From contig JACCQX010000191.1 in NCBI GenBank assembly GCA_013813905.1, forward strand, positions 1-17,326: 17,326 bases of DNA, read 5' to 3'. Numbering within the stretch: the first letter of the stretch is position 1; each line of letters opens with the position of its first letter. Positions 1-7,897 of this stretch are shown one piece after another. The notes under the pieces are model-generated. The model was not told the origin of the DNA. It ran no database searches and saw only the letters and a program-made list of their open reading frames with translations. The stretch is from Chloroflexota bacterium. GTDB taxonomy: Bacteria; Chloroflexota; Limnocylindria; Limnocylindrales; CSP1-4. The position numbers and the translations under genes were made by a program.

Positions 1-802
1 ACGCCGCTGGGGTCGGCCGTGCCGTGGCGTATCTTCATCTCCTCGGCCGCCATGAGGTTGGTCTTGAGGCCGATGGCCACGTCATTGGTGACGTTGTTGC
101 CGCCGATGGGCAGCACCGCCGTGTGCAGCGGCGAACCGTCCATGAAGAGTGCCAGATCGGTGGTGCCGGCCCCGATGTCAGCCACGGCCACGCCCAGCTC
201 GCGCTCCGTGTCGGAGAGCACCGCTCACCGGCGGCCAGGGAGGAGGCCACCAGCTCGTCGATGCGCACGTTGGCCATGCCCACGCACTTGGTCAGGTTCT
301 GCATGGCAGTCGCGGAAGCATGCACGATGTGCGTCTCGACCTCGAGGCGGATGGCGCTCATGCCCAAGGGGTCCTTGACGCCCTCCTGGCCATCCACCAC
401 GAAGCCGCGCGGCAGTACATGCAGCACCTCACGGTTGGAGGGGATGGTCACCGCCCGTGCGACCTCCGTGGCACGATCGACGTCTTCCCGGCTGACCTCC
501 CGACGCGGCCCGCTGACGGCCACCGCGCCACGTGAGTTCTGGCTCTCCACGTGGCTGCCGCCGACGCTCACGAAGGCGGACTCGAGCTTGTAGCCCGAGA
601 GGCGCTCGGCGCTCTCGATGGCGCCGCGGATGGACGAGACCGTCTGGTCGATGTTGATGACCACGCCCTTCTTCAGGCCAGCCGCCGTCGGGGCGCCCTT
701 GCCGATGATGGTCAACGCGCCATCGCGCGTGACCTCCCCGATCAACGCCACGACCTTGCTGGTGCCCACGTCGATGGCCACCAGCACCGCTTCTCGCTCC
801 AC
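1..802 (-). CDS. ftsA: Cell division protein FtsA, frameshifted and 3'-truncated by the window edge
   Basis: FtsA is the actin-like ATPase that tethers FtsZ to the membrane and recruits later divisome proteins. The N-terminus carries the phosphate-1 motif AIDVGTSKVVALIGEV, and the family 1C region and IDELVASSLAAGE follow. At 224-222 the frame breaks: after the Glu codon at 226-224 one base is missing, and the FtsA sequence resumes in the next frame with VLSDTERELGVAVADIGAG (phosphate-2 motif) and continues to NLMAAEEMKIRHG at the window edge. Restoring one G (GAG-GCG-GTG) would give an uninterrupted protein. I prefer the GTG at 802 because GGAAGG lies 6 nt upstream; ATG at 820 and GTG at 823 are in frame and possible. 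The C-terminal half lies outside the window. Because ftsA normally has an important division role and the rest of the operon is intact, a sequencing or assembly error is at least as likely as a true pseudogene. Identity is sure; intactness is not. Confidence 0.9.
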
Positions 803-881
803 GGCTCCCCTTCCATCCATCACGGCTGCCGGGCCCTCGCACGGCGGGGCAATCGTGGCAGATGGCGGACATGCCCGCGCA

Positions 882-1820
882 TCACGGGCTCACAGAGGGC
901 GTCGCGTCGCTGGCTCCCGGCGAGATCGCGTTGCCACGGCGTCCCGAGCGAGCGGGCGCTGGTGATGGCGCTGGTCGTGGCCGGTATGTGCCGCAGGCGT
1001 CATCGGAGAGGGACAGCATGACCTCGGCCACCGCCTCACCCTCCGAGAGCAGCAGGGCGTGGAGGCAGGTCAGCTGCCCGGGGATGGAGGCCGGCGGCCG
1101 CGACTCGGGCACATAGTGGCCGAAGATGGCGCGCCAGCCGCGGTCCGACTCCATGACCCAGCCGTCCGCATCACTGACCGACAGGGTCAACTCGGAGGCC
1201 GCGCTTCCCAGATGTGCCGGCGTGACGGCTCCCAGCACACGCGCCACCTCGAGGTCGAGCGGCGCGATGACCGCGCCGGACGCCATCTGGGCTCCGGGCG
1301 CTGCCTCGGCTTCGGACGTGGCTGACTGGCTCGTGGTGCGCTGGTCATCCACGGCCGCCAGACCCTCTCCGAGAGGTGCCGGCGCGAGGATGACGCCCTC
1401 CACGTCGATCAGCCAGGCGCTGCCGGCATGGCGCCACTGCAGGATCGGCACACGCTCCTCCACGGCGACGTGCAGCCCGTCGGGCAATCGAGCCTGGACG
1501 CTTGCGCCACGCACCGTGGGCAAGGCCATGAGCGCCGCCTCCAGGCGCGCCGTGGGGAGATGGAAGAGGTTGCCATGCCGGCCCTCCTCCAGTCCCAGGG
1601 CGGCGCGCGCCGCGGCTGGATCGGTGTAGCGCAGGCCCTCCACCTGCACCGAGCCGGGATCGAGCGCGAAGACGGGCAACGTGGTCAGCGCGTACAGCGC
1701 GCCGCCCGAGAGCAGCAGCACGAAGGCCCCTGCCAGGCGCGTACGCGTGAGGCGCGAGGAAGCGCGGCCGGTCGAGCGCCGAGGACGCGCCCTCCGATAC
1801 GGCCGAACCGGAAGCGTCAT
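882..1820 (-). CDS. ftsQ: Cell division protein FtsQ/DivIB (POTRA domain)
   Basis: A bitopic divisome protein of 312 aa that with FtsL (and FtsB) controls septal synthesis by FtsW-FtsI. It has an Arg/Pro-rich cytoplasmic tail (residues 1-28), one membrane segment (about 29-52, LAGAFVLLLSGGALYALTTL), and a POTRA domain from about 55 to 125 (VQVEGLRYTD, then LPTVRGASVQARLPDGLHV and EERVPILQWR). The FtsQ beta-domain follows (AWLIDVEGVILA). A Ser/Gln/Ala-rich low-complexity stretch (about 160-190) interrupts the beta-domain, and the C-terminal tail is Pro/Ser-rich. The ATG at 1820 is 4 nt after the ddl stop, which supports it as the start; the open frame extends further upstream only as a shadow inside ddl. 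No strong Shine-Dalgarno is visible, so coupling to ddl translation is likely. Position and domain order make the call firm despite the low sequence conservation of this family. Confidence 0.9.
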   Translation of the reverse strand: MTLPVRPYRRARPRRSTGRASSRLTRTRLAGAFVLLLSGGALYALTTLPVFALDPGSVQVEGLRYTDPAAARAALGLEEGRHGNLFHLPTARLEAALMALPTVRGASVQARLPDGLHVAVEERVPILQWRHAGSAWLIDVEGVILAPAPLGEGLAAVDDQRTTSQSATSEAEAAPGAQMASGAVIAPLDLEVARVLGAVTPAHLGSAASELTLSVSDADGWVMESDRGWRAIFGHYVPESRPPASIPGQLTCLHALLLSEGEAVAEVMLSLSDDACGTYRPRPAPSPAPARSGRRGNAISPGASDATPSVSP

Positions 1821-1824
1821 GGTC

Positions 1825-2991
1825 TCAGGGCAGATCCGCCCGGGACAGCGTGCGGTCGGGCCGCTGCGCCTCTCGCTCCAGGGCCAGGTCCATGATCCGC
1901 TCGGCGATCGCTCCGAAGTCGTAGCCACCCTCTGCGCACAGCGTCGGGAAGAGGCTGATGGGCGTGAAGCCCGGGATGGTGTTGATCTCGGAGAGGTAGA
2001 GCTGGTCGCTCGCCAGCAGGAAGTCGACGCGCGCGAAGCCCTCCGCGCCGATGGCCGTGAAAGCCTGCGCCGCCAAGCTGCGCACGCGTTCGCGCAGGTC
2101 GCCGGAGAGTTCGGGACGGTCCGTGGTCCGCGAGACGCCCTGCTGGTACTTGGCTGCGTAGTCGTAGAACTCGTGTCCGGGGAAGACCTCGCCAGGTCCG
2201 AAGACCTCCAGGTGCGCCGGGCCGTTGCCGACCACGCTGGCCTCCAGCTCCCGCGGCCCGGCCAGGCAGGCCTCGGCGACCAGGGAGTCGTCGTACTGGA
2301 AGGCGTGGGCCAGCGCGAGCGCCAGCTCGGACGGCTCATCCGGGCGATGGACGATGGACACGCCCACGCTGGAGCCGAGCCCGGCGGGCTTCACGATGAG
2401 GCGCCGCTCTGGGACGCTCGCGGCGAAGGCCTGCAAGCGGTCCAGCACGGCCCGCGGATCACGGGCGTGGTCGTCGGCCCGGACCTCCAGCCAGGGCACG
2501 ACGGGCATCCCGAGAGCGCCCACCAGCCGCTTGAAGAGAGCCTTCTCCATACCCACCGCGGAGGCGGCCACGCCCGAGCCGGTGTAGGCCAGCCCGACCG
2601 ACTCGCAGAGGGCCTGCACGGCGCCATCCTCTCCGAAGGGACCGTGGAGGGCTATCCAGCAGACCGGCGCTCGTGGGCGGGAGCGCAGGGCATCAAGCGC
2701 CGCGCCGGCGGAGAAGGGTCCCTGCGCGCCAAGGGCAGCGGGCGCGTCGTAGGCCGTGAACGGGAGTGCCGGATCCATGGCTGCCGGCGGCAGGCTCCAC
2801 CAGGCACCGGCCAGGTCGAGCAGCCAGCCCTCCACGCGATGGCCGCGCGCCAGGAGAGCACGGGCGATGGCGCGCCCGGAGACCAGCGACACATCGTGCT
2901 CCGCCGACGGCCCGCCCAGCAGCACCGCCACGTCGCGTGCCGTCGCGTCTCTTGCCGTCGCGTCTCTTGCCGTCACGTCTCTTGCCGTCAC
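1825..2991 (-). CDS. ddl: D-alanine--D-alanine ligase
   Basis: Cytoplasmic ATP-grasp ligase joining two D-Ala for the peptidoglycan stem (388 aa). Visible motifs are VAVLLGGPSAEHDVSL (21-36, with the substrate-binding Glu), HGPFGEDGAVQ (116-126), LIVKPAGLGSSVGVS (198-212), HEFYDYAAKY (273-282), RVDFLL (321-326) and the metal-binding EINTIPGFT (335-343). The family usually begins within a few residues of the first beta-strand. Here 20 extra residues precede it, made of four copies of a pentapeptide (M/V/A)TARD encoded by a 15-bp tandem repeat. The GTG at 2991 overlaps the murB TGA by 4 nt (GTGA). GTG codons at 2976 and 2931 are alternative starts, the latter giving a normal-length N-terminus. 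Function is certain; the start is ambiguous because of the repeat. Confidence 0.95.
   Translation of the reverse strand: MTARDVTARDATARDATARDVAVLLGGPSAEHDVSLVSGRAIARALLARGHRVEGWLLDLAGAWWSLPPAAMDPALPFTAYDAPAALGAQGPFSAGAALDALRSRPRAPVCWIALHGPFGEDGAVQALCESVGLAYTGSGVAASAVGMEKALFKRLVGALGMPVVPWLEVRADDHARDPRAVLDRLQAFAASVPERRLIVKPAGLGSSVGVSIVHRPDEPSELALALAHAFQYDDSLVAEACLAGPRELEASVVGNGPAHLEVFGPGEVFPGHEFYDYAAKYQQGVSRTTDRPELSGDLRERVRSLAAQAFTAIGAEGFARVDFLLASDQLYLSEINTIPGFTPISLFPTLCAEGGYDFGAIAERIMDLALEREAQRPDRTLSRADLP
2931..2990 (-). repeat. 15-bp tandem repeat across the murB stop / ddl start
   Basis: Three units at 2946-2960, 2961-2975 and 2976-2990 read cgtctcttgccgtc(g/a) on the plus strand, two of them identical and the third differing at the last base. 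A fourth, diverged copy lies at 2931-2945. In the ddl frame each unit encodes (V/A)TARD. The unit nearest the junction holds the murB stop codon and, with base 2991, the ddl GTG start. Since 15 bp is five codons, gain or loss of a unit keeps ddl in frame. Confidence 0.95.
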
Positions 2992-4010
2992 GTGGCCGGG
3001 TCCCAGCCGCTCCAGTCGCCGGCGAAGACGATCTCGAAGCGCAGCTCCACACCGCGCTCGCGCAGCACCGTGGCGCGCACCTCCTCGGCCAGCCGTCGCA
3101 CGTCCGAGGCGCTCCCCTTGCGGTCATTCACGATGAAGTTGGCATGCTTCTCGGAGACCGTCGCGCCGCCACAGCGCCGACCCTTGAGGCCCAGCTCGTC
3201 GATCAGCCGCCCGGCCGAGAGCTCGGCGGAGGGATTGCGGAAGACGCTTCCCGCGGAGGGGATGCCCAGCGGCTGGTGCGTCTGGCGCCAGCGGCGTATC
3301 TCGTCGAGGCGCTGGCTGATGAGGGCCGGTTCGGCCGGCTCGAGCTGGAAGGTGGCCTGCGTCACGATGTCCGGCGCGCCCTCGCCGGCTTGCTTGAGCA
3401 CGCTCTCGCGGTAGGTCAGCCCAAGACCGGCCGGATCGAGGCGCTCCTCCGCCCCACCCGAGTGCAGCACCGCTGCCTCCACCAGCACCGAGGCCACGTC
3501 CGATTCATGGGCGCCCGCGTTGGCCCACACCGCGCCCCCCACGGTGCCCGGGATGGCCAGTCCGAACTCCAGCCCGGACAGCCCGGCCTCCTTGGTCAAC
3601 GTGGCAGCCTTGGCCATGGGCAGGCCCGAGTCGGTGATGAAGACGCTGCCCTCCACGCGCGCCTGCTGCGCGCGGTTCATGACCACCAGGCCGCCGATGC
3701 CGGCGTCGCTGATGACCAGGTCGGAGCCCCGTCCCAGGATGAACAGGGGCACGCCACGGGACCGCACGAAGCGGGCGATGGCTCGCAGCTCGAAGAGATT
3801 GCGCACCTCCGCGAAGAGATCGGCCGGTCCGCCCACGCGCATCGTGGTGAACCGGGCGAGCGGCTCCTGGCGGGACGTCTTGACGCCGATCCGGCGCTGG
3901 ATGTCCGTGCCCAGGCGAAGCGCTTCGCTCTCTTCCAGGCGGCGGGGCGCCGGGCCGCTCGCGACCGCCCCGGTCGGGCCGCCCTCGGACGCGCCGGAGA
4001 GGGCGGTCAC
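2988..4010 (-). CDS. murB: UDP-N-acetylenolpyruvoylglucosamine reductase
   Basis: FAD- and NADPH-dependent cytoplasmic enzyme that reduces UDP-GlcNAc-enolpyruvate to UDP-MurNAc (340 aa). Family motifs are FTTMRVGGPADLF (54-66, FAD domain), GRGSDLVISDAGIGGLVV (93-110), LEFGLAIPGTVGGAVWANAGA (in two parts, 147-167), YRES (200-203), SAGSVFRNP (252-260, with the catalytic Ser 255) and KHANFIVND (288-296). The usual Asn of the GxGSN element is Asp 97 here. The N-terminus is about 35 residues longer than most MurB proteins and looks disordered. The GTG start at 4010 forms a GTGA overlap with the murG stop, so translation is probably coupled. In most clusters murC stands between murG and murB; here there is no room for it. 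Confidence 0.96.
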   Translation of the reverse strand: MTALSGASEGGPTGAVASGPAPRRLEESEALRLGTDIQRRIGVKTSRQEPLARFTTMRVGGPADLFAEVRNLFELRAIARFVRSRGVPLFILGRGSDLVISDAGIGGLVVMNRAQQARVEGSVFITDSGLPMAKAATLTKEAGLSGLEFGLAIPGTVGGAVWANAGAHESDVASVLVEAAVLHSGGAEERLDPAGLGLTYRESVLKQAGEGAPDIVTQATFQLEPAEPALISQRLDEIRRWRQTHQPLGIPSAGSVFRNPSAELSAGRLIDELGLKGRRCGGATVSEKHANFIVNDRKGSASDVRRLAEEVRATVLRERGVELRFEIVFAGDWSGWDPAT

Positions 4011-5149
4011 GCGGCCTCCCGCGATAGGCGCGTCAGCTGATCGCGGGAAGGCAGCGGCCGCCGCTCGGCAAGGCTCAGCAGCAGCTCCGCGACGGCCCTG
4101 GCCGCAGCCGGGCGTGCCTGTGCCCGGCTCGCCGCCGACATCCGCTCGAGCGCGCCAGCGTCGCGGAGAAGGCGGGACGCCTCCAGCAGTGCCGCCGCGT
4201 CGAAGTCCTCATCCGCGATGACGATGGCGGCTCCGGCATCGACCAGCTGCCGGGCGTTGGCTACCTGGTGCGCAGCCGCGTGGGGGTACGGCACCACCAC
4301 CAGCGGCAAGCCCACGGCGGCTGCCTCCGCGAGCGTCGAGGAGCCGGCACGACCGACCAGCAGGTCCGCGGCCACCAGTGCGTCGGCCATCTCGCCGTGG
4401 AGCGACGGGTATGGTCGATAGAGCGCGCGGCGCACCTCGGGCAGCGCTTCACGGCGACGCATGGCGTCCGCGTAGGCCGGTTCGCCGGTGATGTGCAGCA
4501 CGGCTGTCCGTTCGAGCAGGTCGGGCAGCGCTCCGGCCACCGCCTCGTTGAGGCGTCGGACGGCCTGCGAACCGCCGAACACCAGCAGCAGCGGCCCGCC
4601 CGCGGGCAGCTTCAGGCGCTCGCGCGCCGCCACCCGATCGATGCCGGCCAGGGGGCGGATGGGCGTGCCGGTCAGGAAACAGGGCTCGACCAGTGATTCG
4701 CAACTGCCCTCGAACGAGACGGCCATGGCCGAGGCGAGACGGGCCGTGGCCTGGATGCTCCTGCCCGGGATCCTGTCGCCGGCCCACACCAGCGAGGGCA
4801 CGCGTGCGGCCTTCGCTGCGGTCAGCACCGGGATGGACACGTACCCACCGGTGGCGAGGACGGCCTGCGGTCGCCAGCGAACGAGAAGTGCCAGCGCCTG
4901 CGGCAGGGAGGCGGCCAGCCGGACGGGATCAGCCACGGTGTTGACCGAGGGCTCGACGGTGCGCAGCGAGCGCAGCCATAGGCGGTCGAGCCGGAATCCG
5001 GCGGCGGGCACGATGCCGGCCTCCAGCCCGCGATGACCGCCCACCCAGCGGACCTCAAGGTCGTCGACCTGCTCGGACAGGCAGCGAAGGACGGCCAGGG
5101 CGGGGTAGATGTGGCCGCCCGTACCCCCGGCCGCGATCAGGATCCGCAT
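4007..5149 (-). CDS. murG: Lipid II synthase, UDP-GlcNAc:undecaprenyl-PP-MurNAc-pentapeptide transferase
   Basis: Peripheral inner-leaflet glycosyltransferase (GT28 type, 380 aa) that adds GlcNAc to lipid I. The N-terminal RILIAAGGTGGHIYPALAV (2-20) is the diagnostic loop. ATGGYVSIP (99-107), FGGSQAVRRLN (191-201), GRAGSSTLAEAAAVGLP (266-282, with Glu 275 at the nucleotide-binding position) and PYPHAAAHQVANA (287-299) follow. The element that is HEQN in many MurG proteins is WAGD here (122-125), followed by the conserved RIPGR. The ATG at 5149 is fixed by the family N-terminus, although it lies 95 nt inside the ftsW frame. The stop overlaps the murB GTG by 4 nt. Confidence 0.96.
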   Translation of the reverse strand: MRILIAAGGTGGHIYPALAVLRCLSEQVDDLEVRWVGGHRGLEAGIVPAAGFRLDRLWLRSLRTVEPSVNTVADPVRLAASLPQALALLVRWRPQAVLATGGYVSIPVLTAAKAARVPSLVWAGDRIPGRSIQATARLASAMAVSFEGSCESLVEPCFLTGTPIRPLAGIDRVAARERLKLPAGGPLLLVFGGSQAVRRLNEAVAGALPDLLERTAVLHITGEPAYADAMRRREALPEVRRALYRPYPSLHGEMADALVAADLLVGRAGSSTLAEAAAVGLPLVVVPYPHAAAHQVANARQLVDAGAAIVIADEDFDAAALLEASRLLRDAGALERMSAASRAQARPAAARAVAELLLSLAERRPLPSRDQLTRLSREAA

Positions 5150-6371
5150 CGTTCCATGTGCCTCTGGAAAGGGTCTCGCGCGAGATCGACAGGAGGATAC
5201 CCACCGCCGCGAAACTCACCACCAGCGAGGAGCCCCCGTCGCTCACGAAGGGCAGCGTGATGCCCGTGATGGGCATCAAGTTGAGCACCACCCCGATATT
5301 GATGAGCCCCTGGACGGCGAGCCAGGCGGTGATGCCGGTGGCCAACAGGGCACCGAAGGTATCTGGTGCGGCGAGCGCGATGAGCACCCCGCGGTAGGCC
5401 AGGAGAAGGAACAGCGCGATCACCAGGAGCCCCCCGACCAGGCCCAGCTCCTGACCGATGAGCGCGAAGATGAAGTCATTGTGGGCGTTGGGCAGCGTCA
5501 AGGCGCCGGGCTGCGCGCTCTGACCCAGGCCGACCCCCAGGATCCCGCCCAGACCAAGCGAGAGCAGACCCTGCACCGTCTGGAAGCCGGCACCCAACGG
5601 ATCGGCCCAAGGGTCGAGATAGGCGGTCCAGCGCAGCATCTGATAGGCGTGGATGGAGACGTAGCCGATGACCCCGAAGACCCCCAGCGGGAGCAGCAGA
5701 GCCAGGTGCCAGAGTCGTGCGCCGGCTACGAACACGAGCGTCAGCGCCGTGAGCGCCAGCACCCCGGTGGTGCCCAGATCCGGCTCCAAAGCGACCAACC
5801 CGACGCACAGCCCGGAGATGAGCAGGAAGGGGACTAGGCCGTGGATCAGGCTCCGGACGCCCAGCCCCTGCCTGGCCAGCCAGTGGGCGAGATAGATCAC
5901 CATGGCCAGCTTGGCGAACTCCGCCGGGTGGATGGTCGGCAGCGGGCCGAGCTGGAGCCAGCGGGTCGAGCCGTACTTTTCCACGGGCTCGATGGGCCCC
6001 ATGGGCGGCAGGAGGACCAGCAGGAGGAGTACCACCGTGATGAGGTAGAGCGGCACGGAGGCGAGGCGGAGATAGCGGTAGTCCGTGCGCATCAGCACGG
6101 TCATCCCGACCAGGCCCAGCACGGACCAGCCCAGCTGGGTGGCCACCGCACCGAAGGGATCGCCGCCGGTCCGCACCGCCGTGGCCACCCCGCCACTGGA
6201 GTAGATCATCAGCAGGCCGATGACGGCCAGCGTCACGACGGAGATGAGCACGAGGTAGTCCGGCTCGTGGCGCTCCCGCTGCGGACCCCGCACGACGCGT
6301 GTCGCGCCGGCCGGCCGTGCTTCGTCGCGTCGCAGCGCGATAGCCGGCGCGCTGGGCGTGCGGGCCGTCAT
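5055..6371 (-). CDS. ftsW: Peptidoglycan glycosyltransferase FtsW (SEDS family)
   Basis: Polytopic SEDS protein (438 aa, about ten hydrophobic segments) that polymerises lipid II at the septum together with FtsI. A charged cytoplasmic N-terminus (1-37) precedes the first membrane span. Family signatures are GSTRWLQLGPLPTIHPAEFAK (in parts, 134-154), EPDLGTTGVL (196-205), NAHNDFIFALIGQELG (295-310, with the invariant Asp 299) and LPFVSDGGSSL (373-383). The ATG at 6371 overlaps the murD stop as ATGA. After SISRETLSRG the frame runs on into murG for about 30 residues rich in Arg, Pro and Gly, an overlap of 95 nt. That tail is probably unstructured and may result from loss of an earlier stop. FtsW is preferred over RodA because of its place between murD and murG. 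Confidence 0.95.
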   Translation of the reverse strand: MTARTPSAPAIALRRDEARPAGATRVVRGPQRERHEPDYLVLISVVTLAVIGLLMIYSSGGVATAVRTGGDPFGAVATQLGWSVLGLVGMTVLMRTDYRYLRLASVPLYLITVVLLLLVLLPPMGPIEPVEKYGSTRWLQLGPLPTIHPAEFAKLAMVIYLAHWLARQGLGVRSLIHGLVPFLLISGLCVGLVALEPDLGTTGVLALTALTLVFVAGARLWHLALLLPLGVFGVIGYVSIHAYQMLRWTAYLDPWADPLGAGFQTVQGLLSLGLGGILGVGLGQSAQPGALTLPNAHNDFIFALIGQELGLVGGLLVIALFLLLAYRGVLIALAAPDTFGALLATGITAWLAVQGLINIGVVLNLMPITGITLPFVSDGGSSLVVSFAAVGILLSISRETLSRGTWNDADPDRGRGYGRPHLPRPGRPSLPVRAGRRP

Positions 6372-7897
6372 CGCTTCCCTCGCCGCTGGCTCTCGGCCAG
6401 CTGGGCCACCGCGGCCTTGAAGGCCCGGCCGCGTGCCGCGTAGTCCTCGAACATGTCGAAGCTGGTGGCCGCCGGGCTGAGCAGCACCGTGGCCGGTCCG
6501 GGCACTCCTTCGACGAGCAGCGAGCGGGCGATCTCATCCGCGACGGCGACCGCTTCGGTCAGATCCGCGGCCGATGCCAGGCGTCGGACGCCGGCCGACC
6601 CCAGGAGAGCTGCCAGCTCGGGGCCGCTCTCGCCGATGAGCACCGCGGCATCGGCGCGTTGCGCGGCGACTGTCGCGAGCTCCTCCAGGGGTAGCTTCTT
6701 GGATCGGCCACCCGCGATGAGCACCAGCGGCCGCGGGAAGCTGCGCAGCGCGGCGATCACCGCGTCGGGCTGGGTTCCCTGCGAGTCATTGACCCAGCGG
6801 ACGCCGTCGATGGTGGCGACCGGCTCCAGGCGGTGCTCCACGCCGGTGAAGGCGCGCATCGCCTGACGCAGACTGTCGGCCGGGATGCCCAGCAGCACGC
6901 CCACGGCGGCGGCCGCCAGCGCGTTGCTGATGTTGTGCTCGCCGGGGATGGCCAGCTCCGCGACGCGCATCAGGCGTCCGCCGGCCGCAGGGGACACCTT
7001 GTCACTGCCGGCGCCGGGCAGCGGCGCCACCTCGCGCGCCACGATCCAGCCCCCGACCAGGCCGAGCTCGCCTGGTCGGGGAGCCTGCCGCCGGTAGCGC
7101 ACGACGGCAGTGCCGGCTGGGATCGACGCCGCGTAGCCGGCCGTCACCGGGTCCTCAGCGTTGAGCACCATCGCGCCGCCCGCGGGCAGCAGCTCGGCCA
7201 GCCGGCGCTTGATGGCGCGGTACTCCTCCAGCGACCCGTGCCGGTCGAGGTGATCGGCCGTGACGTGGGTGTAGACCGCCACGTCGGTGCCTCGGGAGAG
7301 CGTCGGAAGCTGCAGCTCCGAGATCTCCAATACGACGCGATGCGACGCTTTCAGCTCGGGCAGACGCTCCACCAGCGGCAGGCCGATGTTGCCGCCCAAC
7401 AGGACCGGCTCCGGACCTGCGGCCAGGAGCGCGGCGATAAGGGAGCTCGTGGTGGTCTTGCCCTTGGTTCCCGTGACGCCCACGGTGAAGGCGGGGCACA
7501 GGCGCAGGAAGAGGTCGATCTCGCTGACGACTGGCACCCGCCCCTCCGACTCCAGCCGCCCCAGGGACCGGCGCAATCGCGGCTCCGTGGTCGGGTAGCG
7601 GCTGCTGATCGACGGGGATGTGCAGATCAGCGACTGACCGGACAAGGCCTCGACCGGGTCGACATCGGGCCCCAACAGCAGTCGCACCGGCCGTTCGACC
7701 AGGGCGGCGATGGCCTCGCCCAGTCGCTCCGCCGGGCGCGCGTCGTAGGTCGTCACCCGTGCGCCTCGGTCGGCCAGGAACCGTGTCAGCGCGATGCCGC
7801 TGCGCGCGAGGCCAAGGACCGCGACCGGTCGTCCGCGGAAGCTCTCCAGATCCAGTCCCTGCAAGTCGATCGGTCGGACCTGTGTGGCCGCGCTCAC
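6368..7897 (-). CDS. murD: UDP-N-acetylmuramoyl-L-alanine--D-glutamate ligase
   Basis: Cytoplasmic ATP-dependent Mur ligase adding D-Glu (509 aa, longer than the usual 430-460). The N-terminal Rossmann part has VAVLGLARSGIALTRFLADRG (in parts, 25-45). The P-loop is VTGTKGKTTTSS (141-152), followed by GGNIGLPL (168-175), THVTADHLDRHGSLEEY (210-226) and the candidate carbamylated Lys 230. The C-terminal domain shows GEHNISNALAA, GVRWVNDSQGTQPDA and LLSPAATSFDMFEDYAARG. The typical SSFQLE element reads SELQLPTL (193-200). The GTG start at 7897 overlaps the mraY stop by 4 nt, and the stop overlaps ftsW by 4 nt. DSQGT with the SFDMF end separates it from MurC, MurE and MurF. Confidence 0.96.
   Translation of the reverse strand: MSAATQVRPIDLQGLDLESFRGRPVAVLGLARSGIALTRFLADRGARVTTYDARPAERLGEAIAALVERPVRLLLGPDVDPVEALSGQSLICTSPSISSRYPTTEPRLRRSLGRLESEGRVPVVSEIDLFLRLCPAFTVGVTGTKGKTTTSSLIAALLAAGPEPVLLGGNIGLPLVERLPELKASHRVVLEISELQLPTLSRGTDVAVYTHVTADHLDRHGSLEEYRAIKRRLAELLPAGGAMVLNAEDPVTAGYAASIPAGTAVVRYRRQAPRPGELGLVGGWIVAREVAPLPGAGSDKVSPAAGGRLMRVAELAIPGEHNISNALAAAAVGVLLGIPADSLRQAMRAFTGVEHRLEPVATIDGVRWVNDSQGTQPDAVIAALRSFPRPLVLIAGGRSKKLPLEELATVAAQRADAAVLIGESGPELAALLGSAGVRRLASAADLTEAVAVADEIARSLLVEGVPGPATVLLSPAATSFDMFEDYAARGRAFKAAVAQLAESQRRGKR

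Noticed and set aside
1821..2339. Upstream extension of the ftsQ frame
   Set aside because: It lies wholly inside ddl in another frame; the ATG at 1820 right after the ddl stop fits the family start.
2931..2990. Short repeats considered as a CRISPR array
   Set aside because: The units are contiguous 15-mers with no spacers and lie inside coding sequence.
1681..3414. 577-codon open frame on the plus strand opposite ftsQ, ddl and murB
   Set aside because: It crosses three clear genes on the other strand, has no recognisable domain, and long antisense frames are expected at this GC content.
2766..4040. 424-codon plus-strand frame opposite murB and the ddl start
   Set aside because: Composition is Arg/Ala/His-rich with no motif, and it mirrors murB codons; it is a shadow frame.
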